From Bubalus kerabau (lineage: Eukaryota; Chordata; Mammalia; Artiodactyla; Bovidae), in contig NC_073630.1 of NCBI RefSeq assembly GCF_029407905.1, positions 36,057,001 to 36,121,000 on the forward strand: a stretch of DNA of 64,000 bases. The letters run 5' to 3'. The notes beneath the pieces are model-generated. The model was not told the origin of the DNA. It saw nothing but the letters and a program-made list of their open reading frames with translations, and ran no database searches. Shown here one piece after another: positions 12,236-24,002 of the stretch. The position numbers were made by a program, and so were the translations under genes. The first letter of the stretch is position 1. Each line of letters starts with the position of its first letter.

Positions 12236-13572
12236 GGTCAGTTCAGTTCAGTCGCTCAGTCGTGTCTGACTCTTTGTGACCCCATAGACCGCAGAATGCC
12301 AGGCCTCATTGTCCATTGCCAACCCCCAGAGTTTCCCCAAACTCATGTCCATTGAGTCAGTGATGCCATCTAACCATCTCATCCTCTGTTGTCCCCTTCT
12401 CCTTCTGCCCTCAATTTTTCCCAACATCAGGGTCTTTTCAAATGAGTCAGCTCTTTGCATCAGGTGGCCAAAGTATTGGAGTTTCAGTTCAACATCAGTC
12501 CTTGCAATGAATATACAGGACTGATCTTTAGGATGGATTGGTTGGATGTCCTTGCAGTCCAAGGGACTCTCAAGAGTCTTCTCCAACACCACAGTTCAAA
12601 ACCATCATTTTTCAGTACTCAGCTTTCTTTATAGTCCAACTCTCGCATCCATACATGACTATAGGAAAAAACATAGCTTTGACTAGATGGACCTTTGTTG
12701 GCAAAGCAATGTCTCTTCTTTTCAATATGCTGTCTAGGTTGGTCATAACTTTCCTTCCAGGGAGCAAGCATCTTTTAATTTCATGGCTGCAGTCACCATC
12801 TGAAGTGATTTTGGAGCCCCCAAAAATAAAGTCACTGTTTCCCCATCTATTGCCATGAAGTGATGAGACTAGATGCCATGATCTTAGTTTTCTGAATTTT
12901 GAGTTTTAAACCAACTTTTTCACTCTTCTCTTTCACTTTCATCAAGAGGCTCTTTAGTTCTTCACTTTCTGCCATAAGGATGATGTCATCTACATAACTG
13001 AGGTTATTGATACTTCTCCCAACAATCTTGATTTCAGCTTGTGCTTCATCCAGCCCAGTGTTTCTCATGATGTACTATGAGTATAAGTTAAATAAGCAGG
13101 GTGACAATATACAGCCTTGAAGTACTCCTTTTCCTCAGAATTTTCCATGGTTTATTGTTATCCACACATTCAAAGGTTTGGCATAGTCAATAAAGTGGAA
13201 GTAGATGTTTTTCTGGAATTCATTTTCTTTTCTGATGATCCAGCAGATGTTGGCAATTTGAGCTCTGGTTCCTCTGCCTTTTCTAAAACCAGCTTGAACA
13301 TCTGGAAGTTCACAGTTCACGTATTACTGAAGCCTGGCTTGGAGAATTTTGAGCATTACTTTACTAGTGTATGAGATGAATGCAATTGTGCTGTAGTTTG
13401 AGCATTCTTTGGCATTGTCTTTCTTTGAGATTGGAATGAAAACTGTCCTTTCCAGTTCTTTGGCCACTGCTTTTCCAAATTTTTGGCATATTGAGTGCAG
13501 CACTTTCACAGCATCATCTTTTGGGATTTGAAATAGCTCAACTGGAATTTCATCACTTCCACTAGCTTTGTT
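12236..13572 (-). mobile_element. BovB, 1.3 kb, with TSD
   Basis: A 5'-truncated BovB in reverse orientation. Reading the minus strand from 13572, it carries the region with PVELFQIPKDDAVKVLHSIC, then the reverse transcriptase box as YVDD (near 12990), then the C-terminal domain and CTGAA tail at 12238. Frames are broken at several points. The 10-bp TSD TGTATTTCCA is at 12226-12235 and 13573-13582, so both boundaries are exact. Confidence 0.95.
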
Positions 13573-13702
13573 TGTATTTCCAATGCATTGCAAATACTCT
13601 AAGCAATTCTAAATGCCCCTAGATGCTAAACATGTGAATAAAAAAGAACATTTTGTCATCGACATTTTGACACAGCTAATACAAGGTAGGTATGATATGC
13701 AA

Positions 13703-14939
13703 GATCATGGCATCTGGTCCCATCACGTCATGGGAAATAGATAGGGAAACAGTGGAAACAGTGTTAGACTTTATTTTTTTGGGCTCCAAAATCACTGCAG
13801 ATGGTGACTGCAGCCATGAAATTAAGCCATGAAATTAAAAGACGCTTACTCCGAAAACTGAGAAAGAAGAAAACTAGTCCCTCCAAAGCTGGGAGAAGAG
13901 GAGGGATTGTATTTATTTATTTATTTATTTTTTAATTTTATTTTATTTTTAAACTTTACATAACTGTATTAGTTTTGCCAAATGTCAAAATGAATCCGCC
14001 ATAGGTATACATGTGTTCCCCATCCTGAACCCTCCTCCCTCCTCCCTCCTCATTTTAATTTCATGGCTGCAGTCACCATCTGAAGTGATTTTGGAGCCCC
14101 CAAAATCTCAGTTTTCTCTGTTTTCATTCTTTAAATGGAGCTGGATAACAGTGATTTTAACTTTCCATCTTACAGCTATTAAAATCCCTGACCTGTTGAT
14201 CCTAATAAAAGAGTTATGAACCATGCCCTGCTAAAATGACTTCACTCCCCCTCTCTCCCTTCACCCCGATAAATTCCCTTGGCGGGTGATAAAGTACTGG
14301 ATTGAAGCGAACACATTTGGTCTCTGTTAAAGCTATTTACGGTGATTTCTCTGCCGCGAGCATAAAAAAAAAAAAAAAAAAAAAAAAAAAGACGCTTACT
14401 CCTTGGAAGGAAAGTTATGACCAACCTAGATAGCATATTCAAAAGCAGAAACATTACTTTGCCAACAAAGGTCCATCTAGTCAAGGCTATGATTTTTCCT
14501 GTGGTCATGTATGGATGTGAGAGTTGGACTGTAAAGAAGGCTGAGTGCCAAAGAATTGATGCTTTTGAACTGTGGTGTTTGAGAAGACTCTTGAGAGTCC
14601 CTTGGACTGCAAGGAGATCCAACCAGTCCATTCTGAAGGAGATCAGCCCTGGGATTTTTTTGGAAGGAATGATGCTGAAGCTGAAACTCCAGTACTTTGG
14701 CCACCTCATGCGAAGAGTTGACTCATTGGAAAAGACTCTGATGCTGGGAGGGATTGGGGGCAGGAGGAGAAGGGGACGACAGAGGATGAGATGGCTGGAT
14801 GGCATCACTGACTCGATGGACGTGAGTCTGGGTCAACTCCGGGAGTTGGTGATGGACAGGGAGGCCTGGCGTGCTGCAATTCATGGGGTTGTAAAGAGTT
14901 GGACACGACAGAGCAACTGAGCTGAACTGAAATGAACTG
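13703..14939 (+). mobile_element. BovB with TSD, split by a retrocopy
   Basis: BovB runs from 13703 to 13852 and from 14391 to 14939. The 11-bp TSD ATGATATGCAA lies at 13692-13702 and 14940-14950. A local 12-bp duplication (GCCATGAAATTA, 13813-13836) is present just before the inserted retrocopy. The right half has a 167-codon open frame (14417-14920) covering the BovB C-terminal domain, one of the less damaged copies in the window. The tail is CTGAA-like. Confidence 0.95.
13853..14386 (+). pseudogene. Processed retrocopy of an unidentified transcript
   Basis: This ~510-bp insert with a ~28-base A-tail (14363-14390) interrupts BovB and is flanked by the 16-bp TSD AAAAGACGCTTACTCC (13837-13852 and 14387-14402), so it is an L1-type retroinsertion. 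It is mosaic: a unique 5' part (13853-13908), an antisense L1 3' end (about 13909-14048), an antisense BovB piece (about 14052-14106), then a unique 3' part (14107-14362) that contains several CpGs and looks like a transcript end. No protein frame was recognised. The nearest AATAAA (near 14203) is ~160 bases before the tail, so internal priming or an unusual poly-A site is possible. I cannot name the source gene. Confidence 0.8.
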
Positions 14940-15229
14940 ATGATATGCAAAGGACAACTCAAAATGGAAAAAAAAAAAGCAAGTACAGAACCAGGGGACA
15001 AACCTGATACTCCCTCAAGCTTACATCTCACATCATCTCTCAGAGCCTCCCTATTCCCTCTTGATGAGTAGAAATCATGGGATAAGAATCTTTTTTGTGC
15101 ATATTTATTCAAACCCTGGAAGAATAACTGTTAATAGAATATTAAGAAATAATATTTTTTTTATTTCAGTGTGAAGAATTATGATGAAATAAGCAATTGT
15201 AGAAAAGCTAGTAACAGCAGAGAAAAATG

Positions 15230-15780
15230 TTCAGTTCAGTTCAGTCGCTCAGTCTTGTCTGACTCTTTGCGACCCCATGAATTGCAGCACATCAGGCCTC
15301 ACTGTCCATCACCAACTCCCGTAGTTCACTCAAACTCATGTCCATCGAATCAGTGATGCCATCCAGCCATCTCATCTTCTGTCGTCCCCTTCTCCTCCTG
15401 CCCCCAATCCTTCCCAGAATCAGTCTTTTCCAATGAGTCAACTCTTCACATGAGGTGGCCAAAATACTGGAGTTTCAGCTTCAGCCTCAGTCCTTCGAAT
15501 GAACATCCAGGACTGATCTCCTTTAGAATGGACTAGTTAGATCTCCTTGCAGTCCAAGGGACTCTCAAGAGTCTTCTCCAACACCACAGTTCAAAAGCAT
15601 CAATTCTTCGGCACTCAGCTTTCTTCACAGTCCAACTCTCACATTCATACATGACCACTGGAAAAACCATAGCCTTGACTAGACGGACCTTTGTTGGCAA
15701 AGTAATATCTCTGCTTTTGAATATGCTATCTAGGTTGGTCATAACTTTCCTTCCAAGGAGTAAGCATCTTTTAATTTCAT
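15230..15780 (-). mobile_element. BovB 3' fragment, 550 bp
   Basis: This is the reverse-orientation BovB 3' end from its CAGTT tail to AAGCATCTTTTAATTTCAT. The C-terminal frame is open only in pieces (for example 15533-15742). It covers almost the same part of BovB as the + strand half at 14391-14939, about 290 bp away, so the two form a long inverted repeat. A possible short TSD (AATGT) is weak. Confidence 0.92.
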
Positions 15781-15785
15781 AATGT

Positions 15786-16206
15786 AATGTTTAACTATTG
15801 CAGCCTTTTTTAGATAAGTTGGGTAAAATATTTGCTGTGTATGTTGGAGGGCTTGCATCTTTTACACAACAAACATGCATAAGTTAATATAAAAAACAGA
15901 ACCCAACAGCAAATAGAAAACAAACATTCACAGATTTTTTTTAAAAGACAAATGTAAATGAAAACTTTTGGAAAATAAAATAAAATGTTCAGTGTCAAGC
16001 ACATTTTTAAACATAAGATTTTTAAAACATCAGATTGCAAACTATAAAAGAATCTTTAATAACAAGATGTATTGATAAAAAAATCAAGTTCATAGGAAAA
16101 TATTAATAGCTCTCAGTAAATATGAAAAGATCTCAATTAAAGAAGCTCAACAATTATAAGTATGCATGTTTTCAATTCAAATTTATCTATAATCTCCAGC
16201 TATTTA
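15786..16206. other. Unassigned AT-rich sequence
   Basis: No gene or repeat was recognised before a short TCTA tract at about 16214-16226, into which the next BovB inserted. Confidence 0.45.
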
Positions 16207-16336
16207 TATATCTCATCTATCTATCTACATCATCTCACATGCTAGCAAAGTAATCGTTAAAATTCTCAAGCTAGACTCAGCAGTACATGAATCAAGAACT
16301 TCCAGATGATGAAGCTGGATTTAGAAAAGGCAGAGG

Positions 16337-17859
16337 GCTGTCTTTTCACCTTGCTTATAGTTTCCTTTGTTGTGCAGAAGCTTTTAAGTTTAATTAGGTC
16401 CCATATGTTTATTTTTGCTTTTATTTCCAATATTCTGAGAGGTGGGTCATAGAGGATCCTGCTGTGATGTATGTCAGAGAGTGTTTTGCCTATGTTCTCC
16501 TCTAGGAGTTTTATAGTTTCTGGTCTTACGTTTAGATCTTTAATCCGTTTTGAGTTTATTTTTGTGTATGGTATTAGAAAGTGTTCTAGTTTCATTCTTT
16601 TACAAGTGGTTGACCAGTTTTCCCAGCACCACTTGTTAAAGAGATTTTCTTTAATCCATTGTATATTCTTGCCTCCTTTGTCAAAGATAAGGTGTCCATA
16701 TGTGTGTGGATTTATCTCTGGGCTTTCTATTTTGTTCCATTGATCTATATTTCTGTCTTTGTGCCAGTACCATACTGTCCAGCCTTCAGAATGGGAGAAA
16801 ATAATAGCAAATGAAGCAACTGACAAACAACTAATCTCAAAAATATACAAGCAACTCCTACAGCTCAATTCCAGAAAAATAAATGACCCAATAAAAAATG
16901 GGCCAAAGAACTAAATAGACATTTCTCCAAAGAAGACATACAGATGGCTAACAAACACATGAGAAGATGCTCAACATCATTCATTATCAGAGAAATGCAA
17001 ATCAAAACCACAATGAGGTACCATTTCACGCCAGTCAGAATGGCTGCAATCCAAAAGTCTACAAGCAATAAATGCTGGAGAAGGTGTGGAGAAAAGGGAA
17101 CTCTCTTAGACTCTTGCTGGGAATGCAAACTAGTACAGCCACTATGGAGACCAGTGTGGAGATTCCTTCAAAAACTGGAAATAGACCTGCCTTATGATCC
17201 AGCAATCCCACTGCTGGGCATACACACTGAGGAAACCAGAAGGGAAAGAGACACGAGTACCCCAATGTTCATCGCAGCACTGTTTATAATAGCCAGGACA
17301 TGGAAGCAACCTAGATGTCCATCAGCAGATGAATGGATAAGAAAGCTGTGGTACATATACACAATGGAGTATTATTCAGCCATTAAAAAGAATACATTTG
17401 AATCAGTTCTAATGAGGTGGATGAAACTGGAGCCTATTATACAGAGTGAAGTAAGCCAGAAAGAAAAGCACCAATACAGTATACGAACGCATATATATGG
17501 AATTTAGAAAGATGGTAACAACAACCCTGTATACAAGACAGCAAAAGAGACACTGATGTATAGAACAGTCTTTTGGACTCTGCGAGAGGGAGAGGGTGGG
17601 ATGATTTGGGAGAATGGCATTGAAACATGTATAATATCACATATGAAACGAGTCACCAGTCCAGGTTCGATGCACGATACTGGATGCTTGGGGCTGGTGC
17701 ACTGGGATGACCCAGAGGGATGGTATGCGGAGAGAGGAGGGAGGAGGGTTCAGGATCCGGAACACATGTATACCTGTGGTGGATTCATTTTGACATATGG
17801 CAAAACCAATACAATATTGTAAATTTAAAAAATAAAATAAAAATAAAATAAATTTTAAA
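16337..17859 (+). mobile_element. L1 3' part with a 5' inversion (twin priming)
   Basis: The 12-bp TSD AAAAGGCAGAGG is at 16325-16336 and 17860-17871. Positions 16337-16780 are L1 ORF2 in reverse orientation and 16781-17859 are the directly following ORF2 and 3' UTR in forward orientation. The two parts meet in L1 coordinates at GACAGCCTTCAG with only a ~3-base overlap. The forward part holds a 187-codon open frame (16944-17507) for the ORF2 C-terminal domain and its natural stop. This is the classical twin-priming product. Confidence 0.95.
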
Positions 17860-17899
17860 AAAAGGCAGAGGAACCAGAGATCAAACTGCCAACATCCAC

Positions 17900-18188
17900 G
17901 GCTGCTGCTGCTGTTGCTGCTGCTGCTAGGTCGCTTCAGTCGTGTCCGACTCTGTGCGACCCCCTAGATGGAAGCCCACCAGGCTCCCCCGTCCCTGGGA
18001 TTCTCCAGGCAAGAACACTGGAGTGGGTTGCCATTTCCTTCTCCAATGCATGAAAGTGAAAAGTGAGAGGGAAGTCGCTCAGTCGTGTCCAACTCTTAAC
18101 GACCCCATGAACTACAGCCTACCAGGCTCCTCCATCCATGGGATTTTCCAGGCAAGAATACTGGAGGGGGGTGCCATTGCCTTCTCCA
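17900..18188 (-). mobile_element. Bov-A2 SINE with TSD
   Basis: A dimeric Bov-A2 in reverse orientation, beginning with the CTG-repeat complement of its (CAG)n tail, followed by two related Bov-A units. The 12-bp TSD GCCAACATCCAC / GCCAACATTCAC lies at 17888-17899 and 18189-18200, within BovB. Confidence 0.94.
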
Positions 18189-18672
18189 GCCAACATTCAC
18201 TAGATCATAGAAAAAGCAAGAGTATTCCAGAAAAACATCTACTTCTGCTTCACTGACTATGCCATAACCTTTGACTGTGTGGATCACAACAAAATGGAAA
18301 ATTCTTCAAGAGAGACTCTTGAGAATCTCTTGGACTGCAGGGAGATGAAGCCAGTCAACTCTAAAGGAAATCAGTCCTGAATATTCATTGGAAAGACTGA
18401 TGCTGAAGCTGAAACTCCAATACTTTGGGCACCTGATGTGAAGAATTGAATCATTGGAAAAGACTCTGATGCTGGGAGGGATTGAAGGCAGGATGAGAAT
18501 AGGATGACAGAGGATGAGATGGTTGGATGGCATCACCGAGTCGATGCACATGAGTTTGGGCAAGCTCCAGGAGTTGGTGTCGGACAGGGAAGCCTGGTGT
18601 GCTGCAGTCCATGGGGTTGCAAAGAGTCAGACATGACTAAGCAACTGAAGTGAATCTATCTATCTATCTATC

Positions 18673-21592
18673 TTTCTGATGATGTGGATAGGTTAAAATT
18701 GAACAGCTCATTCTGGATGTTTTTAGAATGATGTGTGGGATTGCAGGGTGATTAAGAAGAACCGCATTAGCCAGTATTGGGACACACGTCTAATCACATC
18801 AAAACCAAGTTTCCTCATGTAACCATTTCCAGCATAAGAGATGAGATCAGTTGGCTTGAACCAGTTCATGACAGCTGATCGTGGATGTCAAGCTGTAACT
18901 GCTTATTCAGAGACAAATCATGATACTAGCTTAGTATACTCCATGTTTACAGTATTTACAGTAAAATAATTATTACACATTATAATTCAGGATCTCTATC
19001 TTTTTCTCTCTCTCACTTTTTCTCTCCTTAATCTACAGATTAAGATGACTGCTAAATATTTATCAGCACATCACAGGATGGAACCATTATAATTGTTTTA
19101 GATGACTCAGGATTTACCCTTGTGCATTGAGTTACATGTGAGAGGTACTACTAGTGAAGTCAAGGTTCTTAGCCATTTAAAACGGTGAGTGAGTGCTAAA
19201 CAGTCAGTGAACAGTGTCCACTACTGCAGTACAGAGATCAAGAACAGTAATAATTTCAATATATTCTGGACTAGGTTCATACATTTGAATTATATTGAAT
19301 TCTTAGGACTCCATTTTAAATATTAAATAAATATTAAATAAATCACCCCTGGTGATTAACCAGAGGACTCAGATGAAGAAAAATGAAAGGTGTAGTGTCT
19401 AGAACACATGATACAAATGATTATGCCAGGATATATGAATGCTAAGAATGAAACAGGAAAGTATCAAAGAGGATAGAGTATGTTCTTCAAAGGTCCATTT
19501 AGAAGAGTGCTTTGACATTTCTAAAGAGCAGGGCTGGAATGTGCACATATGCATTCATGGAAACCAAGTTATATTCTTGATAACTTAGGTGTGATTAACA
19601 GCATAATTATTATGGACTTGACTAGTTCTAAATCATTAGAAATACTTTTTGTTTTCTAAACCATGTATAATTTGATAATCATCATAACATTGAAGATATA
19701 ATATGATCTTTAAATTAAGTAAGAAAAAGGCATGGTTCTTAATTCTTATTTATTTTTTACTTAATTCTTTTAATTCTTTAATTTCTTACTTCTTATTTAA
19801 TTCTTACTTAATTAAATCATGGTTCTAAACCATGATTTAGACTGGTTCTAAATCATTAGAAATACTTTTTGTTTTCTAAACCATGTATAATTTGATAATT
19901 ATCATATTGAAGATACAATATTTTTAAGAAAAAGGCATAATTTAACTTCATAAATCTCTTTATATGCCTGTTCACATCAACTCCTATAATTATTCATATT
20001 AATAAATCAGTATAAGAGAAAACAATGTTTACACTTGTATAAAAACACATCAGCCTCCACACTTTCTTGTGTACCACATTTCCATGTTAACTATGGCTGA
20101 ATATTTTGGATATTAACACTGAGGGATACTGCAGTTTATAATAAAGCATATTTTTACATAGTGCTCCTGTCAGCACAGTGAGAGAAACAAAAATGCTTTC
20201 AGATAATCATTACCGCACATAAGAAACCAGTGCCCCATTCAGGACTGGGAAGGCAGTTCTTAACCCCAGCTTCTCATTCGCGTTTCCTTTGAATTCTCAT
20301 AGCAGCAACAGCAAAAGCTGGAATCTGTTCTCCCTTTTTTTCCAGGTGTTTGTCATGCCACTTTTGTGAGAAAGTGAGGCAAATGAAAAGTACAACTCAT
20401 AAACAAATAATCTTCTTAACAAAATGACATCATGACTTCTACATATTATCACCCACATTGTACCATACAGATTGCTTGTATTTTGATTAAGAAAAAATAT
20501 ATTTCCTTTTGTTTGTTTAAATCAGAAGCATAATGGCTAAATGTACATGATTTATAGAGGTGTGTTTAAAGCACACCATTTTAATTAAAAGAGTTTGGCA
20601 TTTAAATAAGCTTTTACTTTGATAATATATGTCCTTCTCTCTTAAAATAGGAAAATAAGGAAATAAAGATTTTTCACATTTTCATTTTAAACCAACCAAT
20701 GGTATGCAAGTATTTATTGATTCCATTTCAGAGCCACGTGTGGGTGAACGAGAACAAGGGCTCTGCATTTCATTTTATGAGAAAATGGGAAAAGTTTACA
20801 TAAAATCTATTTATACTTGAATTCAAATATTGGAGTTAAGAATTAAATAATCAAGTTCAGAATCTACAAACTTATGTGAAGACATCACTTCAACACAAAA
20901 AATCCTCAGCTGCACTATTCAGAATGGAAAAAAAAAAATAGCTGTCTCACTTTTCTTTGAAGTTTGAGCATCAAATAAGATAATACTATATACAATTCTA
21001 GTTTTAAAATATAAATGTGATATATACACCAAAAATTGTGTTATTTTTATAATTTCCATATAAAGCAGAGATTTATTATGATACTGGTGGGTGGGAGTCA
21101 CAAGGATTGTGAGAGGAAGAAATTGTTAATAGATTTATTGGTATAAATTATAATTATCTTTCCACATGCTTTGTCAAGTGCAACAATAGAAATAAGATTG
21201 CAGAAAAGAATTTTAAAATATACTTTCCATGTATGTAAAATTCTAGCTTGTAATTAATTTCCCAAATTTATACTTTATAAAATTGGAATGAAAATAAAAG
21301 ACCTAAGAGGGACTTCAACTTACCTTACAGTCATTCACCTTTCTATTTGCTTTTATACTTGATTCATACACACATTCTTAAATATTTCAAGAGACATTTT
21401 TAAATTCAGGATAGCAATGAAAAGAAATAGTTTCTGCCATTGCATCATTTGCCCACTTCTATGCAACCACTTTGTTTGCACAATTATTTCATTCCAAGGA
21501 TCTTGAATGTACTGACATTTAGTACTCCTATGATCCTTGCATACTAGCATGATATATGCAACAGCTAAACACACATTTTGTATTTCATTCAT
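18673..21592. other. Unassigned AT-rich sequence
   Basis: Nearly 3 kb without a recognised gene. A short TCTA tract precedes it, and a 220-bp spaced duplication lies at 19621-19938. No open frame here resembles a known protein. Confidence 0.45.
19621..19938. repeat. Local direct duplication, 220-bp period, with hairpin
   Basis: About 110 bp from 19621 (TTCTAAATCATTAGAAATAC and on) recur at 19841 at an offset of 220 bp, with a few substitutions and small indels. The spacer is rich in TTAATTCTTA motifs and includes an 11-bp inverted repeat (AAATCATGGTT at 19814-19824, AACCATGATTT at 19828-19838) with a 3-base loop just before the second copy. It looks like a slippage or template-switch duplication of single-copy DNA. 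Confidence 0.85.
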
Positions 21593-21927
21593 TTGTTGCT
21601 GTTCAGCCACCCAGTCGTGTCAGATTCTTTGTGACCCCATGGACTGCAGCACCCCAGGCCTCCATGTCCCTCACCATCCCCCGGAGTTGGAGTTTGCCAA
21701 GTTCATAGCCTTTCCCTTCTCCAGGGGATCTTCCCAACCTAGGGATCGAACCCAGGTCTCCCACACTGCACACGGATTCTTTACCAACTGAGCCACTAGG
21801 GAAGCCCAAGAATACTGGAGTGGGTAGCCTATCCCTTCTCCAGCAGATCTTCCTGACCCAGGAATTAAATCAGGGTCTCCTGCATTGCAGGGGGATTCTT
21901 TACCAAGTGAGCTGTCAGCGAAGCCTG
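21593..21927 (-). mobile_element. Bov-tA SINE plus a second partial unit
   Basis: The reverse-orientation Bov-tA has its tRNA-Glu-like head on the right (GGGATCGAACCCAGGTCTCC at about 21742-21761, then GAGCCACTAGGGAAGCC). A second partial unit follows in the same orientation (about 21808-21927, ending GAGCTGTCAGCGAAGCC). The pair is either a dimer or two insertions. Confidence 0.88.
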
Positions 21928-22032
21928 GGGAAAGGTTAATTATTAAATAATTGATTTTTCATTATTATTTAAATCCTGAGCACACATTGAGGACAGCAGT
22001 AAGTGGGTCAATTTTAGAATATTTACCTGTTA

Positions 22033-22330
22033 CCCTATATGCGAGACAGCAAAAGAGACACAGATGTATAGAGCAGTCTTTTGGACTCTGTGGGAGGGGC
22101 GAGGGTGGGATGATTTGGGAGAATGGCATTGAAACATGTATATTACCATATATGAAACAGATCGCCAGTCCAGGTTCGATGCATGAGACATGGTGCTCAG
22201 GGCTGGTGCACTGGGATGACCCTGAGAGATGGGATGGGGAGGGAAGTGGGAGGGGGGTTCAGGATGGGGAACACATGTATACCCGTGGCTAATTCATGTC
22301 AATGTATGGCAAAAACAAACAAAAAAACAG
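22033..22330 (+). mobile_element. L1 3' UTR, truncated, with TSD
   Basis: The last ~300 bp of L1 from GAGACAGCAAAAGAGACACAG to a C-interrupted A-rich tail. The TSD TATTTACCTGTTA is at 22020-22032 and 22333-22345. Confidence 0.94.
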
Positions 22331-22345
22331 AGTATTTACCTGTTA

Positions 22346-23785
22346 ATTTGCTTGAAATTGTGATCTTAATTTTTCCCTCATTACCTTTTAAATTTACAGG
22401 TTTGGAAATCAGAGACATATAGCTTTTTATGAATGAGGATTGATAGTGATCATCAACAGTTACACTTAGGCCTGGTTTACATGTCTATATAATATTTGCC
22501 TTGTTCTTCCCTTGTCCTCAGGCTCTGCTAATTAATGATTATCAACACTAATAATTTTAAGTTACAGGTTAGAAATTCTATTTAGATATATTTTAAAATA
22601 ATATGAGAAGATTGGCATCCTATATTCTTAACTAAAAAATAAAAACAAAAAAACAAAATTAAAACAACATAAAAGCACAGACATGTTCATCAGAAAAACG
22701 TCAATCCATATGGCCTAGAATTCTGGTCAGTAAAGTACTTTGATTTCAAAATATAGCATATGTACTTAATATAACATATACATAAATAAATAATATCCAT
22801 GTAATGTAGACTGTTTAAGGTACATTGAGTGGATGGGGAACCAACACTTGGGAATACTGTTCACTCTGCTTTTCCTTTACCTCTATATGCACTGTTGGTC
22901 CTCAGGGGAAGGTCTTTTGCATCTGTCCATAACTACCCTCCCTCTTTCTCTGAAGAATGGATTCTGAATTGCTTTTCAGAGGATATATATTTTCAGATTT
23001 CCCCTCCTCATTCTAACTCCCTAATACAAGGAGATTCCAACCACCAGTATAATAATAAATCTCTGCTTAAAAAAAGAAAAAAGAATTAGAGATGTCATTC
23101 ACATTTAACCACTAAAAAAATTTATCCCAAGTTTCAAAAAGTGAATATATATATATATATATAGTTCATTGTGAATATAAAAGAATATTAACACTATTTC
23201 CATTATGTGATTGTTTTTCCATTATGTGATTGTTAATGAATAACAGTGTGGGAGAAAAAAAAAGAGCTGTTAAGCTGTTGAGAAGAGCTTGTGTTACATA
23301 TATTTCAGCTATATATATCTGTTAAGAAGCTAAGAATTTTGATTCTCAAGATAAAATTGATATCTATTTTAATTTTGTAATCCACTCTGACCACTACTCT
23401 GACTACTCTGACCATTCTAAGTAGAATACTACTTAGAATATTGCTACTAGTTTTGGGACTGAGTAACTTAAGATTTATAGAGAATTGGTGATATTTGAAG
23501 GTGAACAATAATGATGTCTATACTTTGAAATCTGATTTCTTCATAGGATGGCATCATTAATTACAGAAAATGAACCCCCTCAAAAAAAGATAATAGTGTG
23601 ATTTAAGTACATTTAAGTATTTCCTTCAGTGCATGAATATTCAAGGCCTATTGACTCTAAAACATGTGTATCCAAGAGGAGTTTCAACATTAGTGTGAGA
23701 AGAATATACTAGAGCTTTTATCACATTTATTTTGTCTCATCTGGCTATTCTTTCAATTATTATCTGCATGTACTATGTGTATCAT
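22346..23785. other. Unassigned AT-rich sequence
   Basis: No gene was recognised. Small simple repeats are present: an AT run at 23145-23161 and a tandem pair of TTCCATTATGTGATTGTT at about 23197-23233. The 86-codon frame at 22829-23089 has no family features. Confidence 0.45.
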
Positions 23786-24002
23786 GCATGCTAAGTTGGT
23801 TAGTCATGTGTGACTCTTTGTGACCCCATGGACTATATCCCGTCAGGCTCCTTTATCCATGGGATTCTTTAGGCAAGCATACTGGAGTGGATTGCCATGC
23901 CCTTCTCTAGGGGATCTCCTGACCCAGGGATCGAATCTGCGTCTCTTGTGTCGTCTGCATTGGCAGGTGAGTTCTTTGCCACTAGTACCACCTGGGAAGC
24001 CC
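23786..24002 (-). mobile_element. Bov-tA SINE
   Basis: Reverse-orientation Bov-tA: body TGACTCTTTGTGACCCCATG on the left, tRNA-like head (GACCCAGGGATCGAATCTGC) on the right, ending CACCTGGGAAGCCCC. TATCAT-containing sequence on both sides may be a TSD. Confidence 0.9.

Larger units (their letters stand above)
16228..18654 (+). mobile_element. BovB split by L1 and Bov-A2, with internal deletion
   Basis: BovB pieces lie at 16228-16336, 17872-17899 and 18201-18654. The middle coding part recognisable in 18201-18300 matches FCFIDYAK…DHNK of other copies. At about 18309 it jumps directly to the 3' terminal segment, so ~900 bp including the YxDD box is missing. TCTA repeats at both ends (before 16228 and after 18654) suggest insertion into, or TSD within, a tetranucleotide tract. 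Confidence 0.88.

Noticed and set aside
14968..14979. Short A-run after the BovB at 13703-14939 as its tail
   Set aside because: It lies beyond the right TSD (14940-14950), so it is host sequence.
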